A stretch of DNA of 64,000 nt from positions 9,022,065 to 9,086,064 of the forward strand of contig CAXIPT010000002.1 in the NCBI GenBank assembly GCA_964030475.1, in the 5' to 3' direction. Origin of the DNA: Tethya wilhelma. Lineage: Eukaryota; Porifera; Demospongiae; Tethyida; Tethyidae. Of the stretch, positions 49,144-62,555 are shown one piece after another (the stretch's first letter is position 1; every line of letters begins with the position of its first letter). Made by a program: the position numbers and the translations under genes. The notes beneath the pieces are model-generated. The model had not been told where the DNA came from and made no database searches. It worked only from the letters and a program-made list of their open reading frames with translations.

Positions 49144-51065
49144 ATGCTCTGTGGGGTTCTATTCTTCTGTTTGTTATCAACAAGCCTATCTATAATCAAA
49201 ACAGTCTACACAGGTTGGCTCTAAAGAAATCAAATTTGCTGTATTTATTAATTTTAAAAAAATCCTACTTTTCCACACCATGCAGCTGAGTTGTGCTCTG
49301 TTGAAGGAGATCTCAGACTAACAGAAACAGCAAACATAAAGACAAATGCTGACAATGTGGGTCGACTGGAGGTGTGTCACAATGGAGAATGGGGAACAAT
49401 AGCCAGTGACTCCAACACAACTCCTTGGAGTGAGAAGAATGGCCAGGTGGCTTGCAGACAGCTGGGGTTCACTGGAATACTCAACACCATCTTCCCTGAC
49501 ACGTAAGACTCCAATATTTCCATGGGATTAAAAATTGACATTTATAATTACAAACACAATAATTATTATTAGCTAGTTCAGCTGCATGTTTGGAAAAAAT
49601 CTTGAGATCTAGCCAGAATTCAGACTCAGGTCTTTCAAATTGTAATCAAATGCTCTCACCACTAAGAAACAAAGATTCACTGTACATTATATTATTTTAT
49701 GCAGAATATTGGCTGGGGATAGAGCTGGTAGCAGTGTTCCAATCCACTACCGTGATGTGATTTGCAATGGTCTGGAGAGTAGTTTGGAGAACTGCTCATT
49801 GAATTTCGTTGATGACGCCACCAGCGACATCACGCATTTCTCTGATGTGTTTCTAGTCTGCAGACCATCAAGAGACGTATCAAGTCTTGATTACTCACGT
49901 AAGTAAATGATAATGTTTGCCTTGGACCCACACTTCTGCCCATGCAGTATTTTTGCTTGTTTATTTGTTTTTGGAAATTTTTCTATAAATAGACATGTAG
50001 GGTGACCACAGAATTAAACACAGAAATTCCAAAGTCAGAGCATTAGCATCAAAGCCTGTAGTCTCAACTGGTCTCAATCTCCCCTTTGTATAACTGATCA
50101 TGGATGAACACACACACACACACACACAGCCCTCCATCTCCCTGGTCCTAATGATGGTGACATCAGACTATTGGGCTCAACTGAAGACAGTGATGGTGCT
50201 GTTGAAGTCTACACTGACAATGTTGGATGGACGGGCATTTGTCCTGATTCTTGGACCACCAATGATGCAGGCGCTGTCTGTATTACACTGGGTTATCAGA
50301 CCGGGTCTGCTGTGTCTTTCTCGTAAGTTGATATATAAATAAAATGTAATATTATGATAATTAACTTTATGGAATGCTCATTAAAAATGGTATTTCATCA
50401 TGCATGCTGTTTACATTGAGGTGTGCTTTGAATAGAATGCTCTGAGGATGTATATAAGCCATATGAACATCTTGTGTAGTGCATAACTAGGTGCATTATT
50501 GCAAGTACTTTTATAATTGTTTGCAAATCAGCATACTACACTCGTTCCCCTGAGCCCAAGAAATTGGCTTACTTTGACGATGTGGTCACAATTACTTTGT
50601 GTATGTGAAAAATGCATAGATTTTTACTGGTAAAGAGTGATTAGACACTAAATGGAGAATATATGTGAAATTTGCTATTTGCTGGTTCTTGAAACAATTG
50701 ATATGCAATCAAAATCAAGTTGTATATAAAAATTGTTATAGTGAAAAATGAAGGCTCAAGTGAACTCAAAATCATAGCATCATTCCCTTCTATTGTTATT
50801 GTAATTAATGATGGTTATAACTTACAATGGATGTCCTTTCTCGCGATGTTTTAATGCAGGTTGGATGAAAATTCCACTCTTCCTAGAGCTACTAGTGTGA
50901 GTTGTAACTATCCCTGGATGACCTCCATATTGTCTCCAACAGAGAGAGTCTGTGATGTATCTAATAGCTCCATTGATGGCAACTGCACAGCACCACCAGG
51001 CAGATATGCTGGTGTACGATGCAGTGAGTATAATTAAAGAGCTACTATTATCAATGGATTTTAGT

Positions 51066-51105
<40 letters not shown>

Positions 51106-52184
51106 TGGCACACACACACTCACACACACACACAATGTCACTCATACATGCATTCACTCACACACAGTATCATGGCCTACCAGAAACCAATCTGGCTTTC
51201 TGGTATCGACTGTTCATCATCTGCTGTGATTGAAAACTGCCGCAGAAACAACATTATTGGATTTGGCAGCAGTTCTATGAATGATGTCATTCCTGTGGTT
51301 AGCTGTGAAAGTGAGTCAAAATTAAGTCATGTGACTGAATAAGCTGTCACATGTTATAGTCATGTGATTGGGAATGTATCACATGTCAGTCATGTGGTTG
51401 AATAAATTGTCATGTACAAGAAATGTACTATTTTGATTTGAATAAGTTTGTCATGTGATTACTATTTCTGTACATTACACAACATGACGTGTCCCTATTT
51501 CTAACCCTGAAGGTCCCAACGTCAATGGTGGTCCTGTGCCTCCAGATGATGATGAAGAGACAAGTGATGATAGAAGCCTTACTATCGGTCTGGTAGTAGG
51601 ACTAGGCGTTGGAGTACCAGTGGTAGGATTCATAGTTCTTACGGTCTGTGCCATTTGGTGTGTGAACCTCTGGGAAAAGGAGCGTCGCTGTTGTTTGTGT
51701 GGATGTTGTCCTCGCTGGTTTTGGAAGTGTTGTTGTGCTTGCTGTAAGGAGTGTTGCTGCGATTGCAGGACCGAATGTTGCTGTGCTTGTGAGTGTGGGT
51801 TGGATGAGCCTCCTTCACGGTCTGCAAGAGAAACTCAAATCACTCCTTCAAGGGAAGAAAATATCAGAGTGAGTTGGTCAGATATCTTTACCGCTGAAAG
51901 CTTTCTTGAGTTATGCAACATACAGGCATGAATTTTATAGGTTATGAAACTATGATGCAGGTTAACATTGAAAATATAGCATTGTAGACGCTTTCAAATT
52001 GATTTCAAATTACTTTGGCTCGAAAAGACCTTATAGCTTGAGAGCCTTCTCTATGATGACCCAAATACTGTCATATTAGACCCTAACTAGACCACCATTA
52101 ACTGATTTTGAACCACATAGGCATGGCTAGTATTGATGAGTGTGCACAAGATTGTGATAATGTGCGTGGATCTAATTGGTGTGT

Positions 52185-52219
<35 letters not shown>

Positions 52220-52884
52220 ACCCAGGAACGAAGATTGAGAGGCAATAATGTTCAACCTGGTGCAGGATTGTACCTGGAGGAACAGGAAACAACCTTCAAG
52301 TCACCCAATGTCTCTTGGGCTACTGCCGAAAAGTTTGAAACTCGTCAACCAGTGAAGCAACCACAAGTAAGGAAGCATGCAGACTGTCTGGCTGAGTTCC
52401 CACTCTATAGACACATGCATAGACTCGTGGGCTCGACACTCCCTCACCAGGAAGAGGGATCGGAGAGTCTGGCGACTCTGGCACAGTTTTCGTTAATTGC
52501 TCAAGTTGGAATTTGGATATGACCAATCACATTGAGTAGTCATGTGACAAAGCCGTTAAATAAGATTTTTTTTTGTCTGTGAATAGTCTCATAGAGAGTT
52601 TAAAGCTATCGCAATGAAATGGTGAAGATTCTTGCTCGAACAACAAGACTGCTTGTCCTTCGTGTAGCTACTAAGTCTCTTGCTTCAGCATCTTCCCAGC
52701 ACATATTATCACATTCCTTTGCACACGTGCACACACACACACACACACACACAAACAGGCTGAAGCAGTACCAACAGCTCCACCAGCTCCACCTACTCTT
52801 TCAGAGTCACATGATCCAGCTTTTTTTACAGCCCCACCTCCTTCCTATGACGAAGCTCTGAATTATCCAAAGAGGAACAATTGA
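49144..52884 (+). pseudogene. SRCR receptor copy C, one SRCR half-exon lost, phase broken
   Basis: Exons 49144-49213 (signal peptide MLCGVLFFCLLSTSLSIIKT), 49286-49502, 49705-49898, 50130-50322, 50860-51023, 51168-51310, 51513-51868, 52226-52366, 52759-52884. Domains 1 and 2 are intact. The exon equivalent to 41971-42157 of copy A (first half of SRCR 3) is missing: only 144 bp of CT/CA repeat separate the flanking exons. Exon 5 ends in phase 1 while the next starts in phase 2, so direct joining shifts frame and stops after about 20 codons. The membrane exon uses a shifted acceptor (51511-51512) because the ancestral AG has become ATG. Its reading frame, Cys-rich tail (about 20 Cys) and PPPSYDEAL C-terminus are nevertheless well preserved, so exon loss may be recent, or an unannotated splice rescues phase. 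Confidence 0.7.
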
Positions 52885-53494
52885 CCACGATATTGCTTTT
52901 AATCCAATAGTAATTTTTTTAATCCAAAAATATAATTATAGTTCCATGCATGCCATTGCATTCATGACATTGTGCTGAATTATTCATGGTTTCAATCAAA
53001 ACAGCTAGGTGGATAACTTTAGATTAGAGTCCCAGTATCTTCATGCATGCATAATTATGCACATGGTACGGATCGTCACAGCCCCTCCCTCTTTTTATCG
53101 AGCAAGCCACCGCCCACTCCCCTTCCGCCCCGCTACGCTTCAGAGGTTGCTTGGAATCAATCACTGACTAGAAATGGCTTCCTAACAGGCACACGCACAC
53201 GTACACAAACACACAAGCGCTGACCAGATCACAGAAAGAAACTTCGATTGGACAAAAAACAAGATGGACTCTTCCTACGTGAGTTGTGACACTTTTCATG
53301 AATTATTAATAGATAATTAGTTACCAAATCTTGTTTACAAAGCCTGTCAAAGCCAATAACGTGGCATAATTCACCGCAGACACTTTTAAAGCCCGTCCCA
53401 GTGCTCCTGGCGGGCAGACACTTTGCCCACAGTTGTTCTCGGTAGTAAATTGACTCCTATTTTGCGTGTTGTTATTTGTTACATGATTGTACAG
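52885..53494. other. Intergenic upstream of the three-finger receptor gene
   Basis: Contains a pyrimidine and CCGCCC-rich stretch (53080-53150). No coding sequence seen; probably 3' flank of copy C plus promoter of the next gene. Confidence 0.6.
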
Positions 53495-54211
53495 ATGGCT
53501 CGATTGTTAACGGCGATGTTCATGCTTCTGTTTTTCTTGAGCGCGGCTCCATCGTGGGGTGGTAAGTTTGATCGTAAGGTTAACATGCTAATATTTTACG
53601 TTACAACTTGCTAACTTGTGCAAATTTGGTACTTTGGTTGTATTTTCTTTGAGGGACTTTGATAGATAACGCTTGATATGGAGGGTGGGAATTTTTGTGT
53701 GGCTTTCCGTGCACCGGTATAGCTTTATTAGCTAGTTCATGCTAAACTAGTAATTTGTAAAGAGCAGGAATCATCTAGGATGTGGGATGGTGGCTTAAAT
53801 GCATTACAAGTGTAACAGCTGTTTCTCCATGCACCACAAAATGCTCATTTCAGTGCAGTTTTCACAGAGCTAGCTAATAGTTATAAAGTTCATTTTTAAT
53901 CTGTTGTACAGGAGGACTACAATGCTTCTGTTTCAACAACGTCAGTAGCAATATGTGTGATGGGAATTTTGAATGCACTGGAGACATCTGCTTTGCAAAA
54001 GTTGTACGAATGAGTTTTGTTCAACACCAGTATGGCTGTTTGCCGCCGAATGATGTTAGTCAGTGTAATAGGACAGACACCAGTTCTGCAACCCTCTGCT
54101 GTGAAAGTAAGTGTTGTAATAATATAATTGAATATTTTTTTTAATACAAGACCTAGCTGAATGTTACGTTATTATAAAATGATAATTGTAAATTTTGTCA
54201 CAAATTTTCTG

Positions 54212-54257
<46 letters not shown>

Positions 54258-56509
54258 TCTTCTTGCAGGTGGTGACAGTTGCAATCGAGTCTTTGCTCCA
54301 ATGCTGCCTAATGAAAGCCCGACATCAAGTATCCCAGTCTCTCCATTACTGCTGCCGGGGCCAGGTGGCAATCCTCCAGATGCTACTGAACAAGCTGCAC
54401 AAACTGTCGTTGAAGATGAGACCACTCCTTGTGAGTTTTAAAGTATTATACTCTCTTGCATAATTTGCGACGTGTGTGTGTGTGTGTGTGTGTCTATAGT
54501 AAGAGATATACACTGTTGTATGCATTATTATTGTGCATAGAAGTCGATAATAATTTATAGTTTGCATGCATGTTGCTATTATGTGTTTCTCGAGGTCGAT
54601 ATTCTCGTGGTATTTTCCACAGTAGTAGTGTACAACTAATGGTCAGACTTACTGTAAGTCAGTAGTTTAATTATAGAGCAGCTTTTTTGTTTTCTCTGAT
54701 CATGACAAGAAATTAAATTCATTGAGTCATGCATGGTGCATCACCACCACTTAGGTACACACTCTGGTTAGTAATGAGCCTTATATAGTTCTTCAAACAC
54801 ATTCATAATCCTCTGTGTGCAAAGTTTATTCATGATAACCAAACTCAGATCACCTATATATTTCTATTTTGTGGTCAGCCTTCAATTGACAACCCCCTTG
54901 GAGCTCTACCTGGAATTCTCACACAGCTATAGAGTCCACTCTCTGTGTTTACTTTGAGAACTTCCCATGTTCTTGGACTTTGTGTAACATGTGTAGGTGT
55001 GCTGAAGCATTTTTTCATCAATCTGCAGTCAATGAAGCAATTTGGTTGTATACCTTAAGGGGCTGTTTCAAATAATACTATTATGCACTAGCCGGTACTT
55101 AATTCATTATAATGGGATTTTACACTATAACTGACTCTTATGTTGGCGTACTAATTTATAGCGTGATCCCCCCCTCACACACACACACACACTCATGTAG
55201 CTGCACTGCCTTTTACTTCTTCAAGCAGAGCCAGCTGTTTCGAATCTGACACATCAAATGGGGATGGAATTCGGTACGTTTTTGTACAGATTTTGAGTAG
55301 AAATGCATTTTTTTTTACACTATTGCTACCTTGTATAATTCACATAAATTATGTGTTTATTATTCCTCTCTGTATTTGTCTAGACTCTGCAATCTTGAAT
55401 CAACCTGCTATATGACGATCAGACGGGCATCAAATGGAACCATACTCCGAGTCAAGCGAGGATGCTCAATAGGAGGCTGCATCCCCGAACACAGGAACAG
55501 AAAGGTGAGCAAAGGGAAAAAAATGACGAGCAAAAATTATTGCAAGTAAAAATATGCACGTATACCAAGCAAAAACATGCTTGGTTTAAAAATAGCCGGC
55601 AAAAATGCACAGTGTGTTTGTGTGTGTGCCAACATCCGCCCACTCACTTGATGATGGGATGTTTGTGTGCTTGTAATGTAAACTAGCTGGTTTGGTTTTG
55701 TGGGACCGGCTGTTGACTAAGGTGCTCAAGGTATGAACCACAGTGTAGTATTTTAGTGTTATCAGCGCCAATTAATTACCACTGCAGCTTACACGCTGCA
55801 TATACTCAAGCATGCTCAGCAGTTCTGTGGTAAGAGTAAGCATGGCATGTTCTAACGTGCCATATCCATACATAGTCTATCGGAGCTAGATCCTTTTTTC
55901 TACTCCTAACATCCAAGCTGTCAGCATTATTATGTCAGCAATAGAAAAACTTTAAGGATCCATATAGCTCGATAGACTAATCCGTATACAACTAGGCATT
56001 ATATTGCCACCTATAGACCTGAGAATTTAGATGAGCCGATTGCAATTGCTAGAAATTTTTCATGACAATATTATATACCCATTATGCATACATTAGGTCA
56101 AGATTTGTTGTACCTCTTCACTGTGCAATTCCGTCAACGACTCTGTTGTCCCTGGCAGTACCCTCTCTCCTCTCTCACCCTCCCCAGCTTCACCCTCCAC
56201 AGCTTCACCCGTCACAGCAACCACCTCCACACCATCACTTTCTACACCCTTCACCACCACACCCTACCAGCCTCCTATGATAATGGACAAAACAGATTCT
56301 GGTGTCACTAATCAACCTACCATTCCAAATATTGTTTATTGCTATTGCTCGTCAATAGATTGTGGCGCTGGCCACTGTTCTTCAGAGTATGGGTGTTTCA
56401 CAAACGGTGGATGCATCAGAAGGTTAATTGACTGCTGGAACACAAGTTGCTGCTTCAAATCTTTGTGCAATGAAGTACTCATGCCGAATGAAACTACCAA
56501 AGCTGTTAC

Positions 56510-56553
<44 letters not shown>

Positions 56554-57604
56554 ATGCGTGCGTGTGTGAGTTTTAGTGCATGGATGCCCCCACCCCCCAC
56601 ACACAACCTCCTTTCTTTTCAATAAGAAAGATTTTGTGTACTGTGACCCAACTTGAAAACTATCAAGTACCAATCCCCAAGCTGACCAAGAGCTCAGTTT
56701 ACTGAGCTGGTAATGTAAAGTCTACTCATTTTATTGATAATTAAATAATATATTATTATGCCATGCTTGTTTAATAACTGTTTTGAAGTGGTTTGCTATT
56801 GATACAGCTGCTGTTTGATCAGTTTTTTTTCCTGTATAAATTCTAGTAATTGAGATGTAGCCAGGTTGGCTGAGAAGCTTGGATGTGCTATAAATGGAAT
56901 TGTTCGGCTATAGTCTTGATACACTGCATATGTAGCTATTTTAGCTGTCATAGTTTAAGCCAGGTGTGGTGATTTGAACCATTATGATTGGTCACGGCTC
57001 GTTGACTTAAGAATTGTGTGTGTGCGCACTTTACATAATCACTTAAAAGTGCACTAGCTGTTATATTCTTATGACGTGTGTGTGTGTATGTATGTGTGTG
57101 TGTGTGTACGTTACTAACTGCTGATTCCTGTTACACACCCATGTGCACCCCCACCATTCAAATCATTATCGTAAATCAAAATATTATTCTACTTTCTTAC
57201 CAGATCCGTCAACACTTGCAATCACAGATGCTCGTTCGACCATGACTACTCTAGAAATCACTTCCATCTCACCTTTTACTCCTATATCTCCTCAAAGATC
57301 AAAAGCCGATATCTATTACATCATCGGAACTGTGGTAGTAGTACTGATCATTATCGTGCTACTGGTTGTGATCAGTGTGGCTGCTACCATCTATTGCTGC
57401 TGTTGCAGAAAGTCGTCAACGTTACGTTCGAAGAAGACAAAAGAACGAACGTCTTTGAAGAAGTTGGGCGATAGCTATAAGGACTCCTTGAGACAAAAGA
57501 TTGAAATAGTTTGCGAAGAAACACCGAGCACGTCGTCTGCATCAGAATCCTCCCACGCTAGTTCTTCTACTCCCATGAGTCCAAGCATTGGCACCAGTGT
57601 CTAG
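53495..57604 (+). CDS. Single-pass membrane protein with three Ly6/uPAR-type three-finger domains
   Basis: Seven exons, 53495-53561, 53912-54106, 54269-54430, 55201-55273, 55384-55504, 56097-56511, 57204-57604; 477 aa, phases close. Signal peptide MARLLTAMFMLLFFLSAAPSWG. Three cysteine-rich domains each end with the LU signature CC...CN: CCESGDSCN, CCTSSLCN and CCFKSLCN. Domains 2 and 3 are separated by a Ser/Thr/Pro-rich linker (about 70 residues, likely O-glycosylated). A transmembrane segment (YYIIGTVVVVLIIIVLLVVI) and Cys cluster (YCCCCRKSS) lead into a 70-residue cytoplasmic tail rich in Lys, Ser and Thr. The domain type is shared by Ly6/uPAR and TGF-beta/activin receptor ectodomains, but no kinase follows, so a decoy (BAMBI-like) or adhesion role is possible but unproven. 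An upstream in-frame ATG at 53483 could also be used. Confidence 0.8.
54216..54254. repeat. (CT)n at a 3' splice site of the three-finger receptor gene
   Basis: About 19 CT units followed by CCTTCTTCTTGCAG, the acceptor of exon 3; the microsatellite serves as the pyrimidine tract. Confidence 0.9.
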
Positions 57605-58857
57605 GTGCTTATCGTTGGTTGGTCTGACTTTTGCTTCCATAGATCTGTTTAATTCCTGATTCTGTGAGTTTATATATTATTTCTGTCCATACAAACTATC
57701 ATCATCTGAACGACATTGTAGTTCATGTATTTTTCATTGCTCAGAGATCTTTTTCAATTTCAAGGCTCTTTTTTTCCCCCTCTAGCTTGGTCTTTCTATT
57801 GAATTTTTTGTTCATCAGTCTAGCCCAGTCTTTCTTTTCCATATTATCTTAATTCTTTCGTTAACTTGTTGTTTTTTTTGTTATTCTCTGTATTATACGT
57901 TTGTTTACATGTATGTGACCAGTGTACATAATCAATCATTGTTACTGGCTAATATATCACTTCTAATAATATATTAATTGTTGTTGTGGTTTGTTCATTA
58001 ATATTAACTTTTTGTTTATTAATAATTTTGCTTAAAGCATTTCTTCAAAGAATTTTTAAAAAAAAAAAAAATTATTGAGTCACAATAAATCATCTTTATA
58101 AAGCATGGTCAGGTGGTCTGAAGCTTGCTACATTGAGTTTGAAGCTCGTGAACAGTTACACACCTGTGGTTGAGTTGCCATGGTAACAGTGATGATTATC
58201 ACCAGACACAGAGGTGGAGGAATGCATGAATAGGTTATGCAAAAATTGAATTAATGACGACCTTCCTTTCGATTTTACTAATCCAATTATCCAAACAATG
58301 CGTGTGTGTTGAAACAGAGAATTATTCCTCTGTTTGATCGCAGGAATATATGAAAACATCAAGAGACAATGGTCTAGATCCAACTGCTAAAATTCAATTA
58401 TTTATACTGAACTTTCAACTCTCTTCACAAATGCACCTGCTGCATGGTAACCACAAACAGTATCAATTATTTCCAGCAATTAAAACGTTTGGCTTCAATA
58501 ATCACAATAGAGTAGCAAGCAGCATGAATCAAATTTTAATATTAAGGTTAGCGATATATATCACACATAGTGAGCATCAAATAGAAACAAAGTACGAGAA
58601 ATAGTGAGCGATCCATTGCATATATGATGCAATTGAAAAACAACACCTAGAACATGATGTCATGTTACAGTAAAAGTTTGATCCCTAAACAATTGCAAAT
58701 GTACTCTAAAACATAATAATCCAAGTATATACGTGCACATAGCTATCGATCTACCATGGATGGCAAGTACTTACGTGCACAATTAACGTACAAGAGCTAA
58801 AGGTTTTGATTGTGATAGCTAGCTAGGTAAGTAGCCATGAAAGGAACTAGCTAGCTA
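57605..58857. other. Convergent 3' flanks of the three-finger receptor gene and PSMD11
   Basis: T-rich 3' UTR-like sequence to about 58020, an A-run at 58058-58070 and AATAAA near 58084. 58140-58600 contains short open frames without recognisable content. Both genes end here. Confidence 0.6.
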
Positions 58858-59882
58858 CTATAAGTGCTGAGCACGACTATAGAGGGCATCGACCACCTTA
58901 GCCATGCTAGAGATGGTGTCGAGAGACGTGGTGTAAGTCTGGTCCACGGACGAATCCTCGAAGACAATGAGAACACCTTGACCTTGATCCAGGATACCTG
59001 TGAGGGTATGTGGATGTGATGGTGTGAGGATGTGAGAGTGTGAGGGTGTGAGGATGTGAGGGTGTGAAGGTGTGAGGATGTGAGGGTGTGAGGATGTGAT
59101 GGTGTGAGGATGTGAGAGTGTGAGGGTGTGAAGGTATATGATGTTGTGAGGGTGACAGTGTGATAGTAGCCTCATTCCCACGCTCTCCCTTTGATCCCTT
59201 CAGAGGTCAAAGGAGAGAACCTGGGAACGAGGCTAATGTGTAGTGTGAGGGTGAGACCAATGTGCATGGTGATGGTGTGAGGGTGTGATGGTAGAGATAG
59301 GTGGAGGTGTGCAGCCATCATATGACAAATACAGTGCAGAGCAAATATCACACACACACACACACACACACACACAAGCTGCTCTTCATCGTTCAAATAA
59401 CAAACATTTCTGACGACAAAATGTTGTCACTTTGCACATTCTTCAATTGCCAGACAAACGGTGCATATCAACTGCCAAATAACACGCACACATTCAACCA
59501 AAACTAGTTTCTGATTGGTTGTTTATGGTACGTCACCTAAAACGTAGGTGGGTGTAGGTTGAACGGAAGAACACAGAATCCAAACCGTGTAGGGGGTAAA
59601 AGTGGAGGCACCTTAGCTCCTCGTACAACAATATTGTGTTTTGTAACTAAGTATAGATTTTCGTTTATGGAAAGCACTTTACTTGCAATGTAAACAGCAA
59701 ACGAAATGGCTTTCTTTGATAGGTATGCTCGAGTTATAGATATTATACGAGTGTAGGTACGTAGATCGCTTGATGTGAGAATTCAATGAATTGTACGGTT
59801 TATCAAAGAGCAGTCATGCACGAAGTGATCAGTAGAGTCATGTTACAAATTCTCAGCGCTTTGTCAAGTGCGATTGGTTAAT

Positions 59883-59920
<38 letters not shown>

Positions 59921-60907
59921 AAATAACACAGCACACCCCGATCAAGAGTGGACAAATAAGTATGCTGACCGTGCAATTTCTTGTCCAGAATCATTTGTGA
60001 TAATTTCTTCTCTACCAGCTCCTAGAATCATAAAATTAATGACAATTATTTCATCATATAATTTGCCTACTGTTTGCAATATGCACACTCCAAGAAGGTC
60101 ATTGGAAGCCGGGACCATACAAAATGCATATGAGTCTAGGAAGGTTGTATAAAGCTGGCTATTTTTAATAAAATCCCCTGACACTTTTTTTCAAGATTTT
60201 GGATCAAAATCAAACCTACGTGTATATCAAACTAAATATCATTTGAAAGATCTCTTTGAGCTGATCGCAACGGTACAACCCCCAGCTTCATACAACCTCC
60301 CTAGACCGAGATATAGCTCAAATGTATCCACAAGGAACTCATATATACACACTACATACATGTACTAGTCAAGACGTAGCTAGCTGCTAGCTATATACAT
60401 CTAGACTCTACTACATGGGTCAGGTTTTAAATCAGGAAATAAGCCATATATCATTAAAAGATCTCTTTCAAGCTGATCACAATGGTACAAATTGCAGCTT
60501 CAAACGACCTTCCTAGACTGAGAATACGGACCTGCAACTTGTGCTTGCTTACCAAGGGTAATTTAATGAGATTGGCAACATGATCAACTTCAACCTTTGA
60601 AAATGGCTCAATGATTCTTTGAAGGTTCTGTTCCAACAGTGTATCGTAAAGACCATCTAAATGAGACTGTGTGTGTGTGTGTGTGTGTGTATAAAAAAAT
60701 CACCATTAATAAGCAATACATAACAATCCATGTATTTCACTATCTATTGGCTTTCAAAAGAAATCAAGCTAAAAATGGACATTTTTCTCATAGTATCATT
60801 ATAGGTGATGCATTTATCAAAAATGTATGCCTAGTCAAGCTAACAAATGGACTAACTTTGACTATCGGGTCTTCTTCAATAAATTTTCGTTGTTCCTTAA
60901 CCGCCTT

Positions 60908-60980
<73 letters not shown>

Positions 60981-61597
60981 AACAATGAACGTAACAAAAT
61001 GAAGCTATAGTATTGTACCTCTTTGAATTCTCCTACAGACCGATCTCTGCTAGCTTTGGCTATACTCTGCATGGACTCAATCTGAGGTCCTGCATATTTC
61101 AAGGCTAGCTTACCAGTCACCAGTTGCTGGACATCTTCAGGACTACAAGAGAAAGGATTAAATGATTGAGAATAGAGGGCATGAGGTGGGCATTAATAAG
61201 AATCACTTTTTAAATGGGTATATAGGGGGAGGGAGTATGCCATTACATGTACAGTAGGCATTGAGATCTGGTTCAGAAGTCAACTAGTGTCTATGAATAG
61301 CAGTGTATATTGCTATTCTCTGCTCCAATGCCTGTGGGCTCTAGTACAGCTAAAGACCTAGGTTCAAATCCCAGCTTGATCTCAAGATTTTTTCCAATAG
61401 GTTTTTTAAGTATGTGTGCATGATTGTCATCAAACCTGTTCAGCATGATTTTACAGAGCAGCATGTATTTCAGAGCCAGAATGGCTTGTGGGTTGTCAAT
61501 GGAGTCAAAACTTTCAAAGGCTTCATAAAAATAAGAGTAGGCTGTTTTGAAATCTTTCTCTTCAGCATGGAGGATACCTAAGAAGGTGGTTGTGTTT

Positions 61598-61656
<59 letters not shown>

Positions 61657-62498
61657 CAGAATAAGAGTCTTACCACTATCAGTGGATAAACAAAGCAGAC
61701 ACACACACACACACACACCTCATAAATTATGCACAGCATGACTCTAATACTCAACCACATCAAAGGGCAACAATGAATTGGCAATCTATTGCATCAAAAG
61801 GAGACCTGGGATCGCTGGAATGATACCACCCTGCCTCCGAAACCACAACCCATAGCAACCATCATTGCAAATCAACAAATAGTTTTCGTTATATACGAGA
61901 GCAAAAACACCAATTAACGCTCAATTCGGGTCATCAAACAACAATATTTAAACCATTACACGTGGGTTACATCATCCTAAACATATGCAGTACATATATA
62001 TATTTACATAGAGAAGGCGTATGCATATAATTATAGCTATTGCTTTAACGAGATGTTTATCATTCCAGTAAATCGCTGGCGCACGTCGAACAATTTCCAA
62101 TAAATGCTTCGTATGGGATTGTAAAATGCTTTTTTGTTACAACAAATTGCTTAATTGGCTTCCTGATTAAAAAACATTAGGGTCACGATTTACCAGAATT
62201 TCGTATTCAAGTATCCATGAGTTCCCATAAATGGAGAGAAATTTTAAACACGATCACATGACTCTTACCTGACTGGAGATCCAACGATGCTTGTAGTTTA
62301 GGTGGACAGTATATTCCATTGGCAGTTGTCTTTGCTGATGTCAGTGAAGCACGAGATTTTGTAACGTTGCCGAGCTTTTGGTAAGCCCGACTTTCAAGCA
62401 ATTGAACCTTTGGGGAAAGAAAATCAAAGACTTGAAATTATGTAGTTCTAAAAGATAATATCGTGCTAGTCACACACACACACACACACATGCACACA

Positions 62499-62555
<57 letters not shown>

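Noticed and set aside
58156..58383. 75-codon minus-strand open frame between the receptor gene and PSMD11
   Set aside because: No splice connection, no recognisable motif, and no better coding character than its antisense.
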